Of a DNA stretch of 64,000 nt, positions 25,518 to 35,199 are shown piece after piece. The DNA is from Candidatus Binatia bacterium (lineage in GTDB: Bacteria > Desulfobacterota > Binatia > UBA12015): NCBI GenBank assembly GCA_036563615.1, contig DATCMB010000023.1:248001-312000 (forward strand). The letters are read 5' to 3'. How positions within the stretch are numbered: position 1 is the stretch's first letter; every line of letters starts with the position of its first letter. A model generated the notes under the pieces. That model had not been told where the DNA came from and did no database searches. It was given only the letters and a program-made list of their open reading frames with translations. Position numbers and translations under genes: made by a program.

Positions 25518-27113
25518 TCAGCGCGTGTCTTGCGGCACGGGGCTCTCGCGGAGCGCGTACAGGCTGATCGTCGGCCCGCGCCCGACCTCGTGCGGCGTGA
25601 AGCGCTTCACCAGGCGACCGTTCTTCAGCAGCGTCTCGTAGAACGCGACCTCGCGCGGGTAGCGCCGCCGCTCGCGCAGGTAGCGGCGGTAGATCGCGTC
25701 GCTGATCATCACGTAGTCGTAGCCGGCCTTGCGGTAGTCCTCGAGGTCGCCGTCGGCGGCGAGCGAGAAGTGGTAGTCCGCGTGCAGCTGCGTGTCGTGC
25801 AGAGGCGCGGTGTAGAGGTCGGCGGCGATCGTGCTGCCGGGCGGCAGGTTGGCCTCGATCCACTCGCGCGCGACGATCCGCGTGCTCGGGATCGCCTGCT
25901 GCGCGCTGAAGCGGAAGTAGGCCAGCGCAGGCTGCGCCGAGACGACGACCGTCAGCAGGACGACGAGCGCGACCTCGAGGCGGCGTGCGCTCGGAAGCAG
26001 CGCCGCGAGCGCGCGCGCGAGCGCCACCAGCGCGCTCGCGGCGAACGCCGCGAGCAGCGGCACGATCTGCACGAGCCAGCGCTGCCAGTGCAGGCTCGCG
26101 GTCGAGATCGCGACGAGGAACGTCACGATCGAGAGCAGCACGAGCACGGCCGCAACGTTGCGCCGCCACGCGGCGAGCGCGGCGCCTGCCGCCGCCGCGA
26201 CGAGCCAGACGGCGGGCATGCTCGCCGGCAGCGCGTCCGTCAAGTACCAGACGAGGTTGCCCGCAAACCCGAGCCCGTCCGCGCCGAGGTGCTCCTCGCG
26301 CATCTCGTGTCCGAGGTTCGCCCACACCGCGTCGAAGTGCAGAACGAAGTACGGCGTGGTGAGCGCGAAGCCGACTCCCACGCAGACGAGGCCGACGACC
26401 GTCGCGCCGAGCAGCCGACGCTGCTCCTCGCGCCGTCCGCGCAGGCGTGCGAGCAGCACGACGTCGGCGCACAGCAGCACCGGAACCAGGGTCGCGAGGA
26501 AGTAGCGCGTGCCGATCGCGGCGCCGATCGCGAGCCCGGCGAGCGCGTGCGCGACGCGATCCGGACGGTCGAGCACGCGCAGCACGAGCCACAGGGCGAG
26601 CAGACCGAAGAACACGCCCGCGGAGTCGGTGCGCATCATCTGCGCGAGCTCGAGCGCGAGCGGCGAGAGCAGCGCGAGCCAGGTCGCGACCACCGCGGTC
26701 GTCGCGTCGAACGTCCGGCTCGCGACCGCGTAGAGCAGCGGCAGCGACGCGACCGCGTAGAACACCGAGATCAGCCGTCCGAGCAGGAAGTACTTGCCCG
26801 GGTTGCCGCCGACGCGCGCGGCGAGCCCGGGGTCGACCTGCAGCAGCGGCAGACCTGCCTCGAGCGCGTTGCCGACGTGGAAGAGCAGCGCGAGCGGGTA
26901 GAGCAGCGTCGAGCCCGGGTGTCCGAACCAGTGTGGGTTCGGGTCGCCTTGGGTCGCCATGCGGATCGCGATCACGGCGAAGCGCCCCTCGTCGCTGGCG
27001 TAGGCCCAGGGCAGGTCGCCGCGGATGCCCCACAGGTGGCTCCACAGCGCGAGCACGACGATCGCGGCGAGGATCAGCCGCGGGACGGTTTCGCTACCGG
27101 TGGCGCCGCCCAA
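25518..27113 (-). CDS. Membrane glycosyltransferase, GT-C/GT39-like
   Basis: 531 residues with about 11-12 membrane helices and a soluble C-terminal part (about 400-531). The first periplasmic loop has the acidic pair of GT-C enzymes in AYASDEGRFA, followed by GHPGSTLLYP. Such enzymes use polyprenyl-phosphate sugars to modify lipids or proteins. The start is TTG 27113, 20 bases inside the patatin gene, which suggests translational coupling; no better start is visible. It is the last gene of the SDR-acyltransferase-patatin series. Confidence 0.75.
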   Translation of the reverse strand: MGGATGSETVPRLILAAIVVLALWSHLWGIRGDLPWAYASDEGRFAVIAIRMATQGDPNPHWFGHPGSTLLYPLALLFHVGNALEAGLPLLQVDPGLAARVGGNPGKYFLLGRLISVFYAVASLPLLYAVASRTFDATTAVVATWLALLSPLALELAQMMRTDSAGVFFGLLALWLVLRVLDRPDRVAHALAGLAIGAAIGTRYFLATLVPVLLCADVVLLARLRGRREEQRRLLGATVVGLVCVGVGFALTTPYFVLHFDAVWANLGHEMREEHLGADGLGFAGNLVWYLTDALPASMPAVWLVAAAAGAALAAWRRNVAAVLVLLSIVTFLVAISTASLHWQRWLVQIVPLLAAFAASALVALARALAALLPSARRLEVALVVLLTVVVSAQPALAYFRFSAQQAIPSTRIVAREWIEANLPPGSTIAADLYTAPLHDTQLHADYHFSLAADGDLEDYRKAGYDYVMISDAIYRRYLRERRRYPREVAFYETLLKNGRLVKRFTPHEVGRGPTISLYALRESPVPQDTR

Positions 27114-28089
27114 TCGAGACGATCTTCGCCGACGTCGGCACGGCGATGGGGGGCTCGGGGAGCGCGTTCGGCGGCACCTCGGCCTCGGTCGTGGCGGGCT
27201 CGGTCTTGCGCCCGGTGCGCGAGCGCGCGCGCTCCTCGGCGCGACGTCGCAGCGCGATCGTGCGCTTCGCGTCGCGGTAGCCGGCCTCCATCAGGTTGCG
27301 GTTCTTGCGCGGGTAGGCCTGGAAGACGGCGAGCGGGCCGAAGCCGCTCCACTGCTCGCCCGGCTCGATCACGGTGACCGGCACGCCGTTCACCTTGCCG
27401 TCGACGATCGGCGCGTAGATGTAGCCCATGTTGCCGATCGTGCGCCAAAGCACGTCGGCGACGCGCCACGCGAAGTCGTAGAACGAGTGGAAGCGCGCCT
27501 TGTACGGCAGCTCGCTCGCGATCGGCGCGAGCACGTAGATCTCGCTCGGCTTGAGCGACAGCGCGTAGTCGAGCGGCACGTTCCACGCGAAGCCGCCGTC
27601 CGCGTACCACTCGCCGCGGAAGCGCACCGGCGGGAACAGGAACGGGATCGCGTAGCCCGCGCGCATCACCGTGCGCAGCTCGCGCCAGTCCGCGCAGTCG
27701 TCCTTGCCGTGCATCTCGCCGAGCCCGCGCGACAGGTTCAGCAAGATGAACTCGAGGCCCAGGTGCGAGTCGAAGATCTTCGGGAAGTCGACGTGCTCCT
27801 CGATCGCGCGCTGCAGGCGGTCGGCGGAGAACAGCGAGTGGCCGAAGACCGGGTTGTGGCGCAGGCTCGGCGTCACGATCAGCGGCAGGGAGCGGAAGGT
27901 GCTCCACGCCTCCTCGAGCGCCGGCACGCCGCCGGTCGCGTAGACCGACGCGTTGATCACGCCGATCGAGCTCGCGACGATCACGTCGGGCTTGATGCCC
28001 TGCTCCTCGAGGTACTTGAGCGCGCCGACCTGATGCGCGCCGAGCGCGGCTCCGCCGCCGAGGATGAAAACTCGCTTGCGTCTCGCCAT
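27094..28089 (-). CDS. Patatin-like phospholipase
   Basis: 331 residues. Glycine-rich oxyanion loop GGGAALGAHQVG at 10-21, nucleophile segment VASSIGVINA and catalytic Asp in ADGGFAWNVP form the Ser-Asp dyad family pattern. The first glycine of GxSxG is replaced by alanine (ASSIG). The C-terminal 50 residues are basic and proline-rich. The ATG overlaps the acyltransferase stop by one base (TGATG), so the two are coupled. Together with the acyltransferase it could remodel acyl chains of a membrane lipid. Confidence 0.85.
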   Translation of the reverse strand: MARRKRVFILGGGAALGAHQVGALKYLEEQGIKPDVIVASSIGVINASVYATGGVPALEEAWSTFRSLPLIVTPSLRHNPVFGHSLFSADRLQRAIEEHVDFPKIFDSHLGLEFILLNLSRGLGEMHGKDDCADWRELRTVMRAGYAIPFLFPPVRFRGEWYADGGFAWNVPLDYALSLKPSEIYVLAPIASELPYKARFHSFYDFAWRVADVLWRTIGNMGYIYAPIVDGKVNGVPVTVIEPGEQWSGFGPLAVFQAYPRKNRNLMEAGYRDAKRTIALRRRAEERARSRTGRKTEPATTEAEVPPNALPEPPIAVPTSAKIVSIGRRHR

Positions 28090-29129
28090 CAGAAGAAGAT
28101 GCTCCTCCGCCTGCGGAGCCCGGCCTCGATCATCGAGCGGATGCGCGCCTTCACCTGCTCGACCTTGGCGCCGATCACCTGGTCCTCGTCGTTCGGGTTG
28201 CCGCGGAACTCCATCGGCTCGCCGAAGTAGATGTGGTAGCGCACCGGGAACGGGAACGGCGTGATCACCAGCGGGAACGCCGGCATGCCGAGCAGCCGCG
28301 CGAGCGGCTTGAAGTTGCCGAACGACGGCGCCTGCTCCTCCGAGCCCACCACCGCGACCGGCACGATCGGCGTGTTGGTCTGCAGCGCGAGCCGCATGAA
28401 CCCGTAGCCGAACTCCTTGAGCTTGTAGCGCTCGCTGAAGCTCTTGTTCATGCCGCGCACGCCTTCCGGGAAGGCCATCACCGCCTCGCCGTGCTCGAGC
28501 AGGTCGATCGCGTTCTTCGGCGTCCCGACGACGCTGCCGACGCGCACCATCAGGACGTTGAACAGCGGCAGCGTCGGCAGCCAGTACTCGCCCATCGCGC
28601 GCAGGATGCGCGGCGGCTCGCCTTCGAGCACCGCGGCGGTGCCGATCATCGCACCGTCGATCGCGATCTGTCCGGCGTGGTTGCCGATCACCAGCACGCG
28701 ACCTTCCGGCAGGTTCTCGATGCCGTACGTCTGGACGCGGAAGTAGTAGCGGTAGAACAGCGCGCTCACGAACAGCGCGCGCCGCGCGACGTCCGTGTTG
28801 AAGCCCCACGGATCGTAGCCGTAGGAGTTCAAGTCCATCGGGGCGCGCGCGATCTTCTCGCGCACCTCCTCTTCGAGCTCGCGCAGGACGCGCGGCGCGA
28901 GGCCGTCGAACGTGCCGGCGGCGAGCCCCGAGAGCGCGTCGCCGAGGACGTCGAGCAGCGACGTCTCGCGCTCGGGCTCGTCGAGCCGTCCGATCGCGGG
29001 CACGGGCTCGGGGACCGGCACGGGCTCCGGACGCCGGCGTGCGATCGGCACGGTGCGCGGACGCCTGCGCGGCACCGTCGTCGCGCCGTTGCGCTGGTTC
29101 TTTCTCGACTCGCTCCCGGGCTTTGCCAC
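28089..29129 (-). CDS. PlsC-like lysophospholipid acyltransferase
   Basis: 346 residues from GTG 29129 (AAGGAA in the leader). After a basic, Pro-rich N-terminus (1-45) and a helical region comes the acyltransferase domain (about 125-330). Motif I reads NHAGQIAID, with six residues between His and Asp instead of the usual four, as in a known subgroup of this family. The FPEGVRG block (motif III) is intact. It should transfer an acyl group to a glycerolipid or related alcohol. Encoded 29 bases after the SDR gene. Confidence 0.85.
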   Translation of the reverse strand: MAKPGSESRKNQRNGATTVPRRRPRTVPIARRRPEPVPVPEPVPAIGRLDEPERETSLLDVLGDALSGLAAGTFDGLAPRVLRELEEEVREKIARAPMDLNSYGYDPWGFNTDVARRALFVSALFYRYYFRVQTYGIENLPEGRVLVIGNHAGQIAIDGAMIGTAAVLEGEPPRILRAMGEYWLPTLPLFNVLMVRVGSVVGTPKNAIDLLEHGEAVMAFPEGVRGMNKSFSERYKLKEFGYGFMRLALQTNTPIVPVAVVGSEEQAPSFGNFKPLARLLGMPAFPLVITPFPFPVRYHIYFGEPMEFRGNPNDEDQVIGAKVEQVKARIRSMIEAGLRRRRSIFF

Positions 29130-29158
29130 GTGCTCGCTTCCTTCGCTGCTCGTCCGCG

Positions 29159-30073
29159 TCACCGCCGGACGCTGCGCAGCGTCTCCTCCAGGCTGAACAA
29201 CGGCTTGAAGCCGGTCGCCTTGCGGAAGCGCCGGCCGTCGATGGTGCACGGGTACTTCGCGAAGTCGATCGCGTCGGCCGGCAACGGGTAGAGACCGTAG
29301 CGGAAGAGACGCGACACCGCCGCACGCGCGACGGGCTCGAGCAGCGGCACCGGCGTGCCGCCGGTCTCACGGATCGCGCACTTGAGCGGCACGGCGCCCG
29401 GACCGGTCACGTTGAAGACGCCGCGGACGCCGGTCTCGAGCGTGACCGCGATCGCCTCCGCGAGGTCCTCTTCGTGGATGAACTGCATCATCGGGTTGAA
29501 GCCGAACACGGTCGGGACGTAGCGCAGCTTGAGATACGCGCCGATCGTGCTGTGCACGTAGTAGCCGAGCGTGCTCACCGGACGCAGGATGGCGGTCGCG
29601 ATCTCCGGGTAGCGCCAGAGGAACGTGGTGGCGAGCGTGTCGACCTCGGCGAGGTCGCGGATCTCGGGATAGTGCCGGCTGACGTTCAGCGCGGTGTCCT
29701 CGTCCATGTAGAACGCGTTCTCGGGCAGCGCGCCGTAGACGTACGAGCTCGACAGCACGACGACCTTCTTGACGCCGTAGGTCGCGCAGTACTCGAGCAG
29801 ACGCTTGGTGCCGACGACGTTGACGTCGTGCCGGAGCTCCGGGTCGAAGCGGTGGCGCACGAAGCCCAAATGGACGACCGCGCTCGGACGCTCGCGGCGG
29901 AAGATGTCCTCGACCTTCTTGCTGCGCAGGTCGGCCTGGTGGAAGGTCACGTTGCGCGAGTGACCCTCCCAGCGCGCGCTGTCGACGCCGCTGATCTCGT
30001 ACTCGCCGGCGAGACGTTTGGCGACCAACCGTCCCTGGCCACCCGCGATGCCGGTGATGAGCAGGCGCTCCAT
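29159..30073 (-). CDS. NAD-dependent epimerase/dehydratase-like extended SDR protein
   Basis: 304 residues with an N-terminal Rossmann motif (LLITGIAGGQGRLVAKRL), VVHLGF and VVLSSSYVYG. The usual catalytic YxxxK appears as HYPEIR, with arginine in the lysine position, so activity may be altered. The C-terminal part (FIHEEDLAEAI, GVFNVTGPG) fits NAD-sugar or 3-beta-hydroxysteroid-type SDRs. First gene of the lipid operon; its start lies 53 bases past the end of the same-strand ParB-like gene. Confidence 0.8.
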   Translation of the reverse strand: MERLLITGIAGGQGRLVAKRLAGEYEISGVDSARWEGHSRNVTFHQADLRSKKVEDIFRRERPSAVVHLGFVRHRFDPELRHDVNVVGTKRLLEYCATYGVKKVVVLSSSYVYGALPENAFYMDEDTALNVSRHYPEIRDLAEVDTLATTFLWRYPEIATAILRPVSTLGYYVHSTIGAYLKLRYVPTVFGFNPMMQFIHEEDLAEAIAVTLETGVRGVFNVTGPGAVPLKCAIRETGGTPVPLLEPVARAAVSRLFRYGLYPLPADAIDFAKYPCTIDGRRFRKATGFKPLFSLEETLRSVRR

Positions 30074-30126
30074 GCGTGGTCCAAGCTCGCTACTTCACGC
30101 GCATTCGGCTCGCAACAGCGTTCGCG

Positions 30127-31044
30127 CTACTCCGCCGGCGCCGGCACCGCGACCGCGGCCCGCTGCACGTCCTCGTAGCGCACCTTCGAAAGATCGAACG
30201 ACTCGATGTTTTCTTTAAGTTTCGTGAACGTCTGCTGGAACGACGGCAGCGTCTTGCGGGCGCGCGTCAGCGGCGTGGTGCGGGCGAGGAGGAAGTTCTT
30301 GACGTAGGGGTGGTTGATGCCGCGCTTCTTGAGCTTCGCGACCGCGGCGCCGAGCGCCTCGTCGGCCTCGCGGACGAGCTCGGCGCGCTCCTGCCGCTGC
30401 GGCAGCGTCTTGGCGAAGTTGCCGGGGAGGAACTTGTCGACCCGCTTCAGGATCGGCGCGAACGCGCCGCCCGCGAAGCGCTTGTTCTCCTCGTAGAGCA
30501 GGCCGAGCGTGATCAGGTGCGGCGACTCGAACTGGAAGGCGAAGTCCTCCTCGCCGGCCTGCGGCGCTTCCTCGGCGAGGACGCGGTACATGCGGATCAC
30601 CTCGAGCGACTTCTCCTTCAGGTTGTGCGCCTTCTCGGTGTTGAGCGCGAGGATCTGGAAGGAGACCTCCGCGTCGGGCACCAGCACCGCGGGGATGGTC
30701 GTGCGCTTGAGCTTGACGAGCGCCATGCGTCGATGGTTGCCGTTCGGCGTCCAGTAGACGCCGGGACGCGGGCTCGTGACCAGCACCGGATCGACGAAGC
30801 GGTCGAGCTTCTTGACGACCTCCTGCAGGCGCTTCGCGTGCGTCGGGCTCAGATCGCGCTGGTAGGGCGTCGCCTCGACCTTGTCGAGCGGCAGGATGCA
30901 GAAGATCTGCCAGTGCTTGCCGACCGGCTCCTGGTAGATCGCGAGCACGTGCCCGCCGTCGCTCTCGACCTGGGCGGCGAGGTCGAGGACGTTCTGCGGC
31001 GGCTTGCTGCCCTCCGGGTAGGTCGTCCAGCCGTCGTGCGCCAT
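30127..31044 (-). CDS. ParB/Srx-fold domain protein, not a chromosome-partition ParB
   Basis: 305 residues. The N-terminal half has a ParB/sulfiredoxin-type domain: PLDKVEATPYQRDLSPTHAKRLQEVV and GVYWTPNGNHRRMALVKL, where the GNHRR box replaces GERR. The C-terminal half is helical and lysine-rich, with no ParB HTH recognisable. The known ParB fold binds CTP, but whether this one does is unknown. There is no parA or parS-like repeat nearby, so a role outside segregation is likely. Divergent from the VTT protein gene. Confidence 0.75.
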   Translation of the reverse strand: MAHDGWTTYPEGSKPPQNVLDLAAQVESDGGHVLAIYQEPVGKHWQIFCILPLDKVEATPYQRDLSPTHAKRLQEVVKKLDRFVDPVLVTSPRPGVYWTPNGNHRRMALVKLKRTTIPAVLVPDAEVSFQILALNTEKAHNLKEKSLEVIRMYRVLAEEAPQAGEEDFAFQFESPHLITLGLLYEENKRFAGGAFAPILKRVDKFLPGNFAKTLPQRQERAELVREADEALGAAVAKLKKRGINHPYVKNFLLARTTPLTRARKTLPSFQQTFTKLKENIESFDLSKVRYEDVQRAAVAVPAPAE

Positions 31045-31163
31045 GGGCTGCGGTTCTACACCAAAGCGCGCGGCGAGCGGTACGCGAGCCTGCGGTGCGA
31101 CGCGCGCGACGCGTCGCCGGCGGCGACGATCGCTCCTTTCCCCCGCGGGTGGATTCCGGCACC

Positions 31164-31937
31164 ATGCTCCGCACGAGGTCGCGACGAGCCATGCAGCCCC
31201 ACGAGGTCGCCCCGACGGAGGGCGCGCAGCGCACGCGACGGTCGCCGGTGGTGGCGATCGCCCTCGTGGTCGCGGTGGTCGCGGGGCTCGCGCTGCTGTT
31301 CGCGACCCTGCCGATCGCCGAGTGGCTCGCGCGCTTCCAGGGCTGGGTGCGCGGCCTCGGGCCGTCGGGCTACGTGCTGTACGCGCTGGTCTATGCGGCC
31401 TGCGTCGTGCTCTTCGTCCCGGCGTCGATCCTGACCCTCGGGGCGGGCGCGATCTACGGCGTCGCGGTCGGCGTCGGCGTCGTGCTGGTCGGCGCGTCGC
31501 TCGGCGCGACGCTCGCCTTCCTGCTCGCGCGCACGCTGCTGCGCGACCGCGTCGAGCAGATGACCCGGGACAACGCGCGCTTCCGCGCGCTCGACCGGGC
31601 GATCGCGAAGGAGGGGGCGAAGATCGTCTTCCTCGTCCGTCTCGCGCCGATCTTCCCGTTCACCTACATCAACTACGCCTTTGGCTTGACGGGCGTGCGG
31701 ACCCCGGCCTACGTGCTCGCGTCGGTGGTCGGGATGATCCCCGGCACCTTCGCGTACGTCTACCTGGGCGCGACCGCCGCGACGGCGGCGGGGGCCGTCG
31801 GCGGCGGTGCCGACATGACGCGGACGGTGGTGCAGGTGGTCGGCGCGGTGGCGGCCCTGGTGGTCGTCGTTCTCGTCGCGCGAGTCGCGACGCGCGCCAT
31901 CAGGACCGCCGGCGTACCGGCCGAACCGTCGTCGTGA
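31164..31937 (+). CDS. TVP38/TMEM64 (VTT/DedA-like) membrane protein
   Basis: 257 residues from ATG 31164 (ATG 31191 also possible). Membrane helices at about 29-47 and 62-85, a VTT core with FVPASILTLGAGAIYGVAVG and VFLVRLAPIFPFTYINYAFGLTGV, and a final helix near 225-245. VTT proteins act in lipid scrambling or envelope homeostasis. Stop codons of this and the convergent thiolase are separated by three bases. Confidence 0.85.
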   Translation: MLRTRSRRAMQPHEVAPTEGAQRTRRSPVVAIALVVAVVAGLALLFATLPIAEWLARFQGWVRGLGPSGYVLYALVYAACVVLFVPASILTLGAGAIYGVAVGVGVVLVGASLGATLAFLLARTLLRDRVEQMTRDNARFRALDRAIAKEGAKIVFLVRLAPIFPFTYINYAFGLTGVRTPAYVLASVVGMIPGTFAYVYLGATAATAAGAVGGGADMTRTVVQVVGAVAALVVVVLVARVATRAIRTAGVPAEPSS

Positions 31938-31940
31938 GCG

Positions 31941-33170
<1,230 letters not shown>

Positions 33171-33358
33171 TGGCGGATCTCCTTCGCTGCTTTCGCGGAG
33201 CGGATCGAACCCGCGCACGTTACCGACGTCCCCGACCACCGGCAACCGGCGGCGTCGGGCGTTGACGGCGCGCGGCGTCGCGGTGCATGAGGGAGCCGAG
33301 CCCCGCGGCGAGCTCATGCGGTCTTGCAGAACGTCCATCCGCGGTGCGGAGAGCGAGC

Positions 33359-33883
33359 ATGGAACAGGTGCGGTCGTTCTGGAAGCACTGCAGCACGTGC
33401 AAGGCGGAGATCCCGTTCGGGGCGCGCTACCAGGCCTGCAACGTCTCGACGTGCAACCGCGGCAACACGGCGCTCGCCTTCTGCTCGGTCGAGTGCTGGG
33501 ACGCGCACGTGCCGCTGCTACGCCATCGCGACGCGTGGTCGGTCGAGCAGCGGGCGCCGTCGCGCGACGAGTGGCTGCGCGAGCAGGCGCGCGAGCGTGA
33601 GGAACGCGAGCGCCGCGAGGCGCGCGCGTCCGCGCCGCAGCCGGCGTCTCCGGCGACGGCGTCTCCAACGACGCCGCAGCCGCTGCGCAGCGCCGACGAG
33701 GTGCCGCGCGACATCCTGATCGTCGCCTCCAAGCTCAAGGCGTACATCCGCGCCCGCTCCGGCATGAACACATCGGACGCTGTCATGGAGGTCCTCTCCG
33801 ACGTGGTGCGCGGCCTGTGCGACCGCGCGATCGAGAAGGCGGCGCAGGCCGGACGCAAGACCGTGCTCGACCGCGACTTCTGA
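33359..33883 (+). CDS. Zinc-finger protein with C-terminal histone-fold domain
   Basis: 174 residues. N-terminal zinc finger with C11-x2-C14, C27-x4-C32, C42-x3-C46, H50 and H56 ([10 protein letters not shown] resembles MYND/ZZ-like fingers). Then a charged helix (about 68-90), an Ala/Pro/Ser/Thr linker (90-112) and a histone-like domain (115-174). The latter reads helix 1 [14 protein letters not shown], long helix 2 [21 protein letters not shown], and a loop AGRKT followed by a very short third helix LDRDF. The AGRKT loop and following aspartate match archaeal histones closely. Probably a DNA-binding bacterial histone with truncated helix 3, akin to the zinc-finger class noted in prokaryotic histone surveys (from memory). 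It precedes a GST gene by nine bases. Confidence 0.75.
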   Translation: MEQVRSFWKHCSTCKAEIPFGARYQACNVSTCNRGNTALAFCSVECWDAHVPLLRHRDAWSVEQRAPSRDEWLREQAREREERERREARASAPQPASPATASPTTPQPLRSADEVPRDILIVASKLKAYIRARSGMNTSDAVMEVLSDVVRGLCDRAIEKAAQAGRKTVLDRDF

Positions 33884-33892
33884 GGAGGAAAG

Positions 33893-34501
33893 ATGCTCAA
33901 GCTGCACCATCACCCGCTCTCGACCTTCTCGCGACGCGTCCGCATCGCGCTGATCGAGAAGCGCATCCCGCACGAGCTCGTCGAGGTCGACATGGCGGCG
34001 CGCAAGCACCGCGAGCCCGAGTACCTGGCGCTCAATCCGTACGGTCGCGTGCCGACGCTCGAGGAGGACGGCTTCGTGCTCTACGAGTCGACGGCGATCC
34101 TCGAGTACCTCGAGATGACGCGTCCCGATCCGCCGCTCGTGCCCGCCGACCCGCGCGGCCGCGCGCTGGTCGCGATGCACATGAAGCTGTGCGACATCCA
34201 GCTCGCGCGTCAGACCGGCATCATCATCTTCCCGAAGCGCTTCCTGCCCAAGGAGCGCTGGGACGAGAAGGCGATGGAGCAGGCGAAGAAGGAGATCGAG
34301 AAGCACCTCGAGATCCTCGAGCGCCAGCTCGACAAGAAGGAGTACCTGGTCGGCGACCGCTACAGCCTGGTCGAGGTCTGCTACACGCCGTTCGTCGAGT
34401 TCTTCCCGCTGATGGAGATCACGCCGCCGCCGGCGGTCGCGGCGTGGACGGAGCGCATGCTCGCGCGCGAGAGCGCGCAGCAGACCAAGCCGGCCATGTG
34501 A
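33893..34501 (+). CDS. Glutathione S-transferase family protein
   Basis: 202 residues, compact GST: N-terminal domain (LKLHHHPLSTFSRRVRIALIEK, NPYGRVPTLEEDGFVLYESTAILEYLE) and helical C-terminal domain with LVGDRYSLVEVCYTPF. The YESTAILEYLE glutathione site is canonical. GAGGAAAG precedes the ATG. Co-transcribed with the histone-fold gene by spacing. It ends at a strong hairpin shared with the convergent TetR gene. Confidence 0.88.
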   Translation: MLKLHHHPLSTFSRRVRIALIEKRIPHELVEVDMAARKHREPEYLALNPYGRVPTLEEDGFVLYESTAILEYLEMTRPDPPLVPADPRGRALVAMHMKLCDIQLARQTGIIIFPKRFLPKERWDEKAMEQAKKEIEKHLEILERQLDKKEYLVGDRYSLVEVCYTPFVEFFPLMEITPPPAVAAWTERMLARESAQQTKPAM

Positions 34502-34504
34502 GGA

Positions 34505-34548
34505 TGAGGGGAGCGCGCGCCGGTGTCACCCGACGCGCGCTCCCCTCA
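34505..34548. terminator. Bidirectional hairpin between convergent genes
   Basis: Perfect 14-bp stem TGAGGGGAGCGCGC (34505-34518) and its complement (34535-34548), 16-base loop. It occupies the whole space between the GST stop (34499-34501) and the TetR stop, whose TCA (34546-34548) is the last three bases of the stem. No T-tract on either side, so it may block RNA decay or act with Rho rather than as an intrinsic terminator. Confidence 0.65.
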
Positions 34549-35199
34549 GCGCTTGTCGCCCGTCTGCGTGCGCAGGAGCCGGATCAGGTCCTCGACCTCG
34601 CGCACCGCGCCCGGACGCGCGACGATCAGGCGGCCGAGCTCGATGCCGAGCCCGAGCACGAGCAGCGCGTGCGTGTGCGCGAGGCGCTGCGTCGCGCGGG
34701 TCGGACGGCGCGGCGCCGCGGCGGTCGTCGCCAGCACCGCCGCGATCTCGTCGATCAGGCGGACGTGGTTCTCGCTGCCGAGCGACGGACCGCCCTCGAG
34801 CAGGAGCTTCGCCCGCGCCAGGTCGGCGCGCCAGAAGTCGACCGCGAGGCGCAGCGCGACCTCGGCGCTCTCCGCCATCGGCGTGCCGGGACGCAGCGCC
34901 GCGCGCCACGAGGCGATGAGCTCGTGCGCCGCGCGCTGCGCGAGCCGCTCGTAGGCGGCGCGCTTGTCCCGGAAGTGCACGTAGAAGGTGCCGGCCGCGA
35001 CGTCGGCGGCGCGCGCCATCTCGGCCGTCGTCGCGCCGTCGTAGCCGCGCGCGAGGAACACGCGCAGCGCCGCGTCGAGCAGGCGCTCCTCGGTCTCGCG
35101 CTTGCGACGTGCTTGACGACCCTCGGGCGCGGCCTCGCGACGCCGCGCCGCGAGGTCGAGCTTCACGGTCGTCATGCGCTCACTCGTCGGCGCGCTCAC
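34546..35199 (-). CDS. TetR/AcrR-family transcriptional regulator
   Basis: 217 residues from GTG 35199 or 209 from ATG 35175. N-terminal TetR HTH (ERLLDAALRVFLARGYDGATTAEMARAADVAAGTFYVHFRDK); the C-terminal ligand domain is not assignable to a subfamily. The GTG overlaps the stop of the diiron gene (GTGA), so both come from one mRNA. It is the best candidate to bind the 12-4-12 palindrome upstream of that gene, giving autoregulation. Confidence 0.88.
   Translation of the reverse strand: MSAPTSERMTTVKLDLAARRREAAPEGRQARRKRETEERLLDAALRVFLARGYDGATTAEMARAADVAAGTFYVHFRDKRAAYERLAQRAAHELIASWRAALRPGTPMAESAEVALRLAVDFWRADLARAKLLLEGGPSLGSENHVRLIDEIAAVLATTAAAPRRPTRATQRLAHTHALLVLGLGIELGRLIVARPGAVREVEDLIRLLRTQTGDKR

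Noticed and set aside
30127-31044. Chromosome or plasmid partition locus
   Set aside because: No parA, no parS-like repeats, no ParB HTH domain in the protein.
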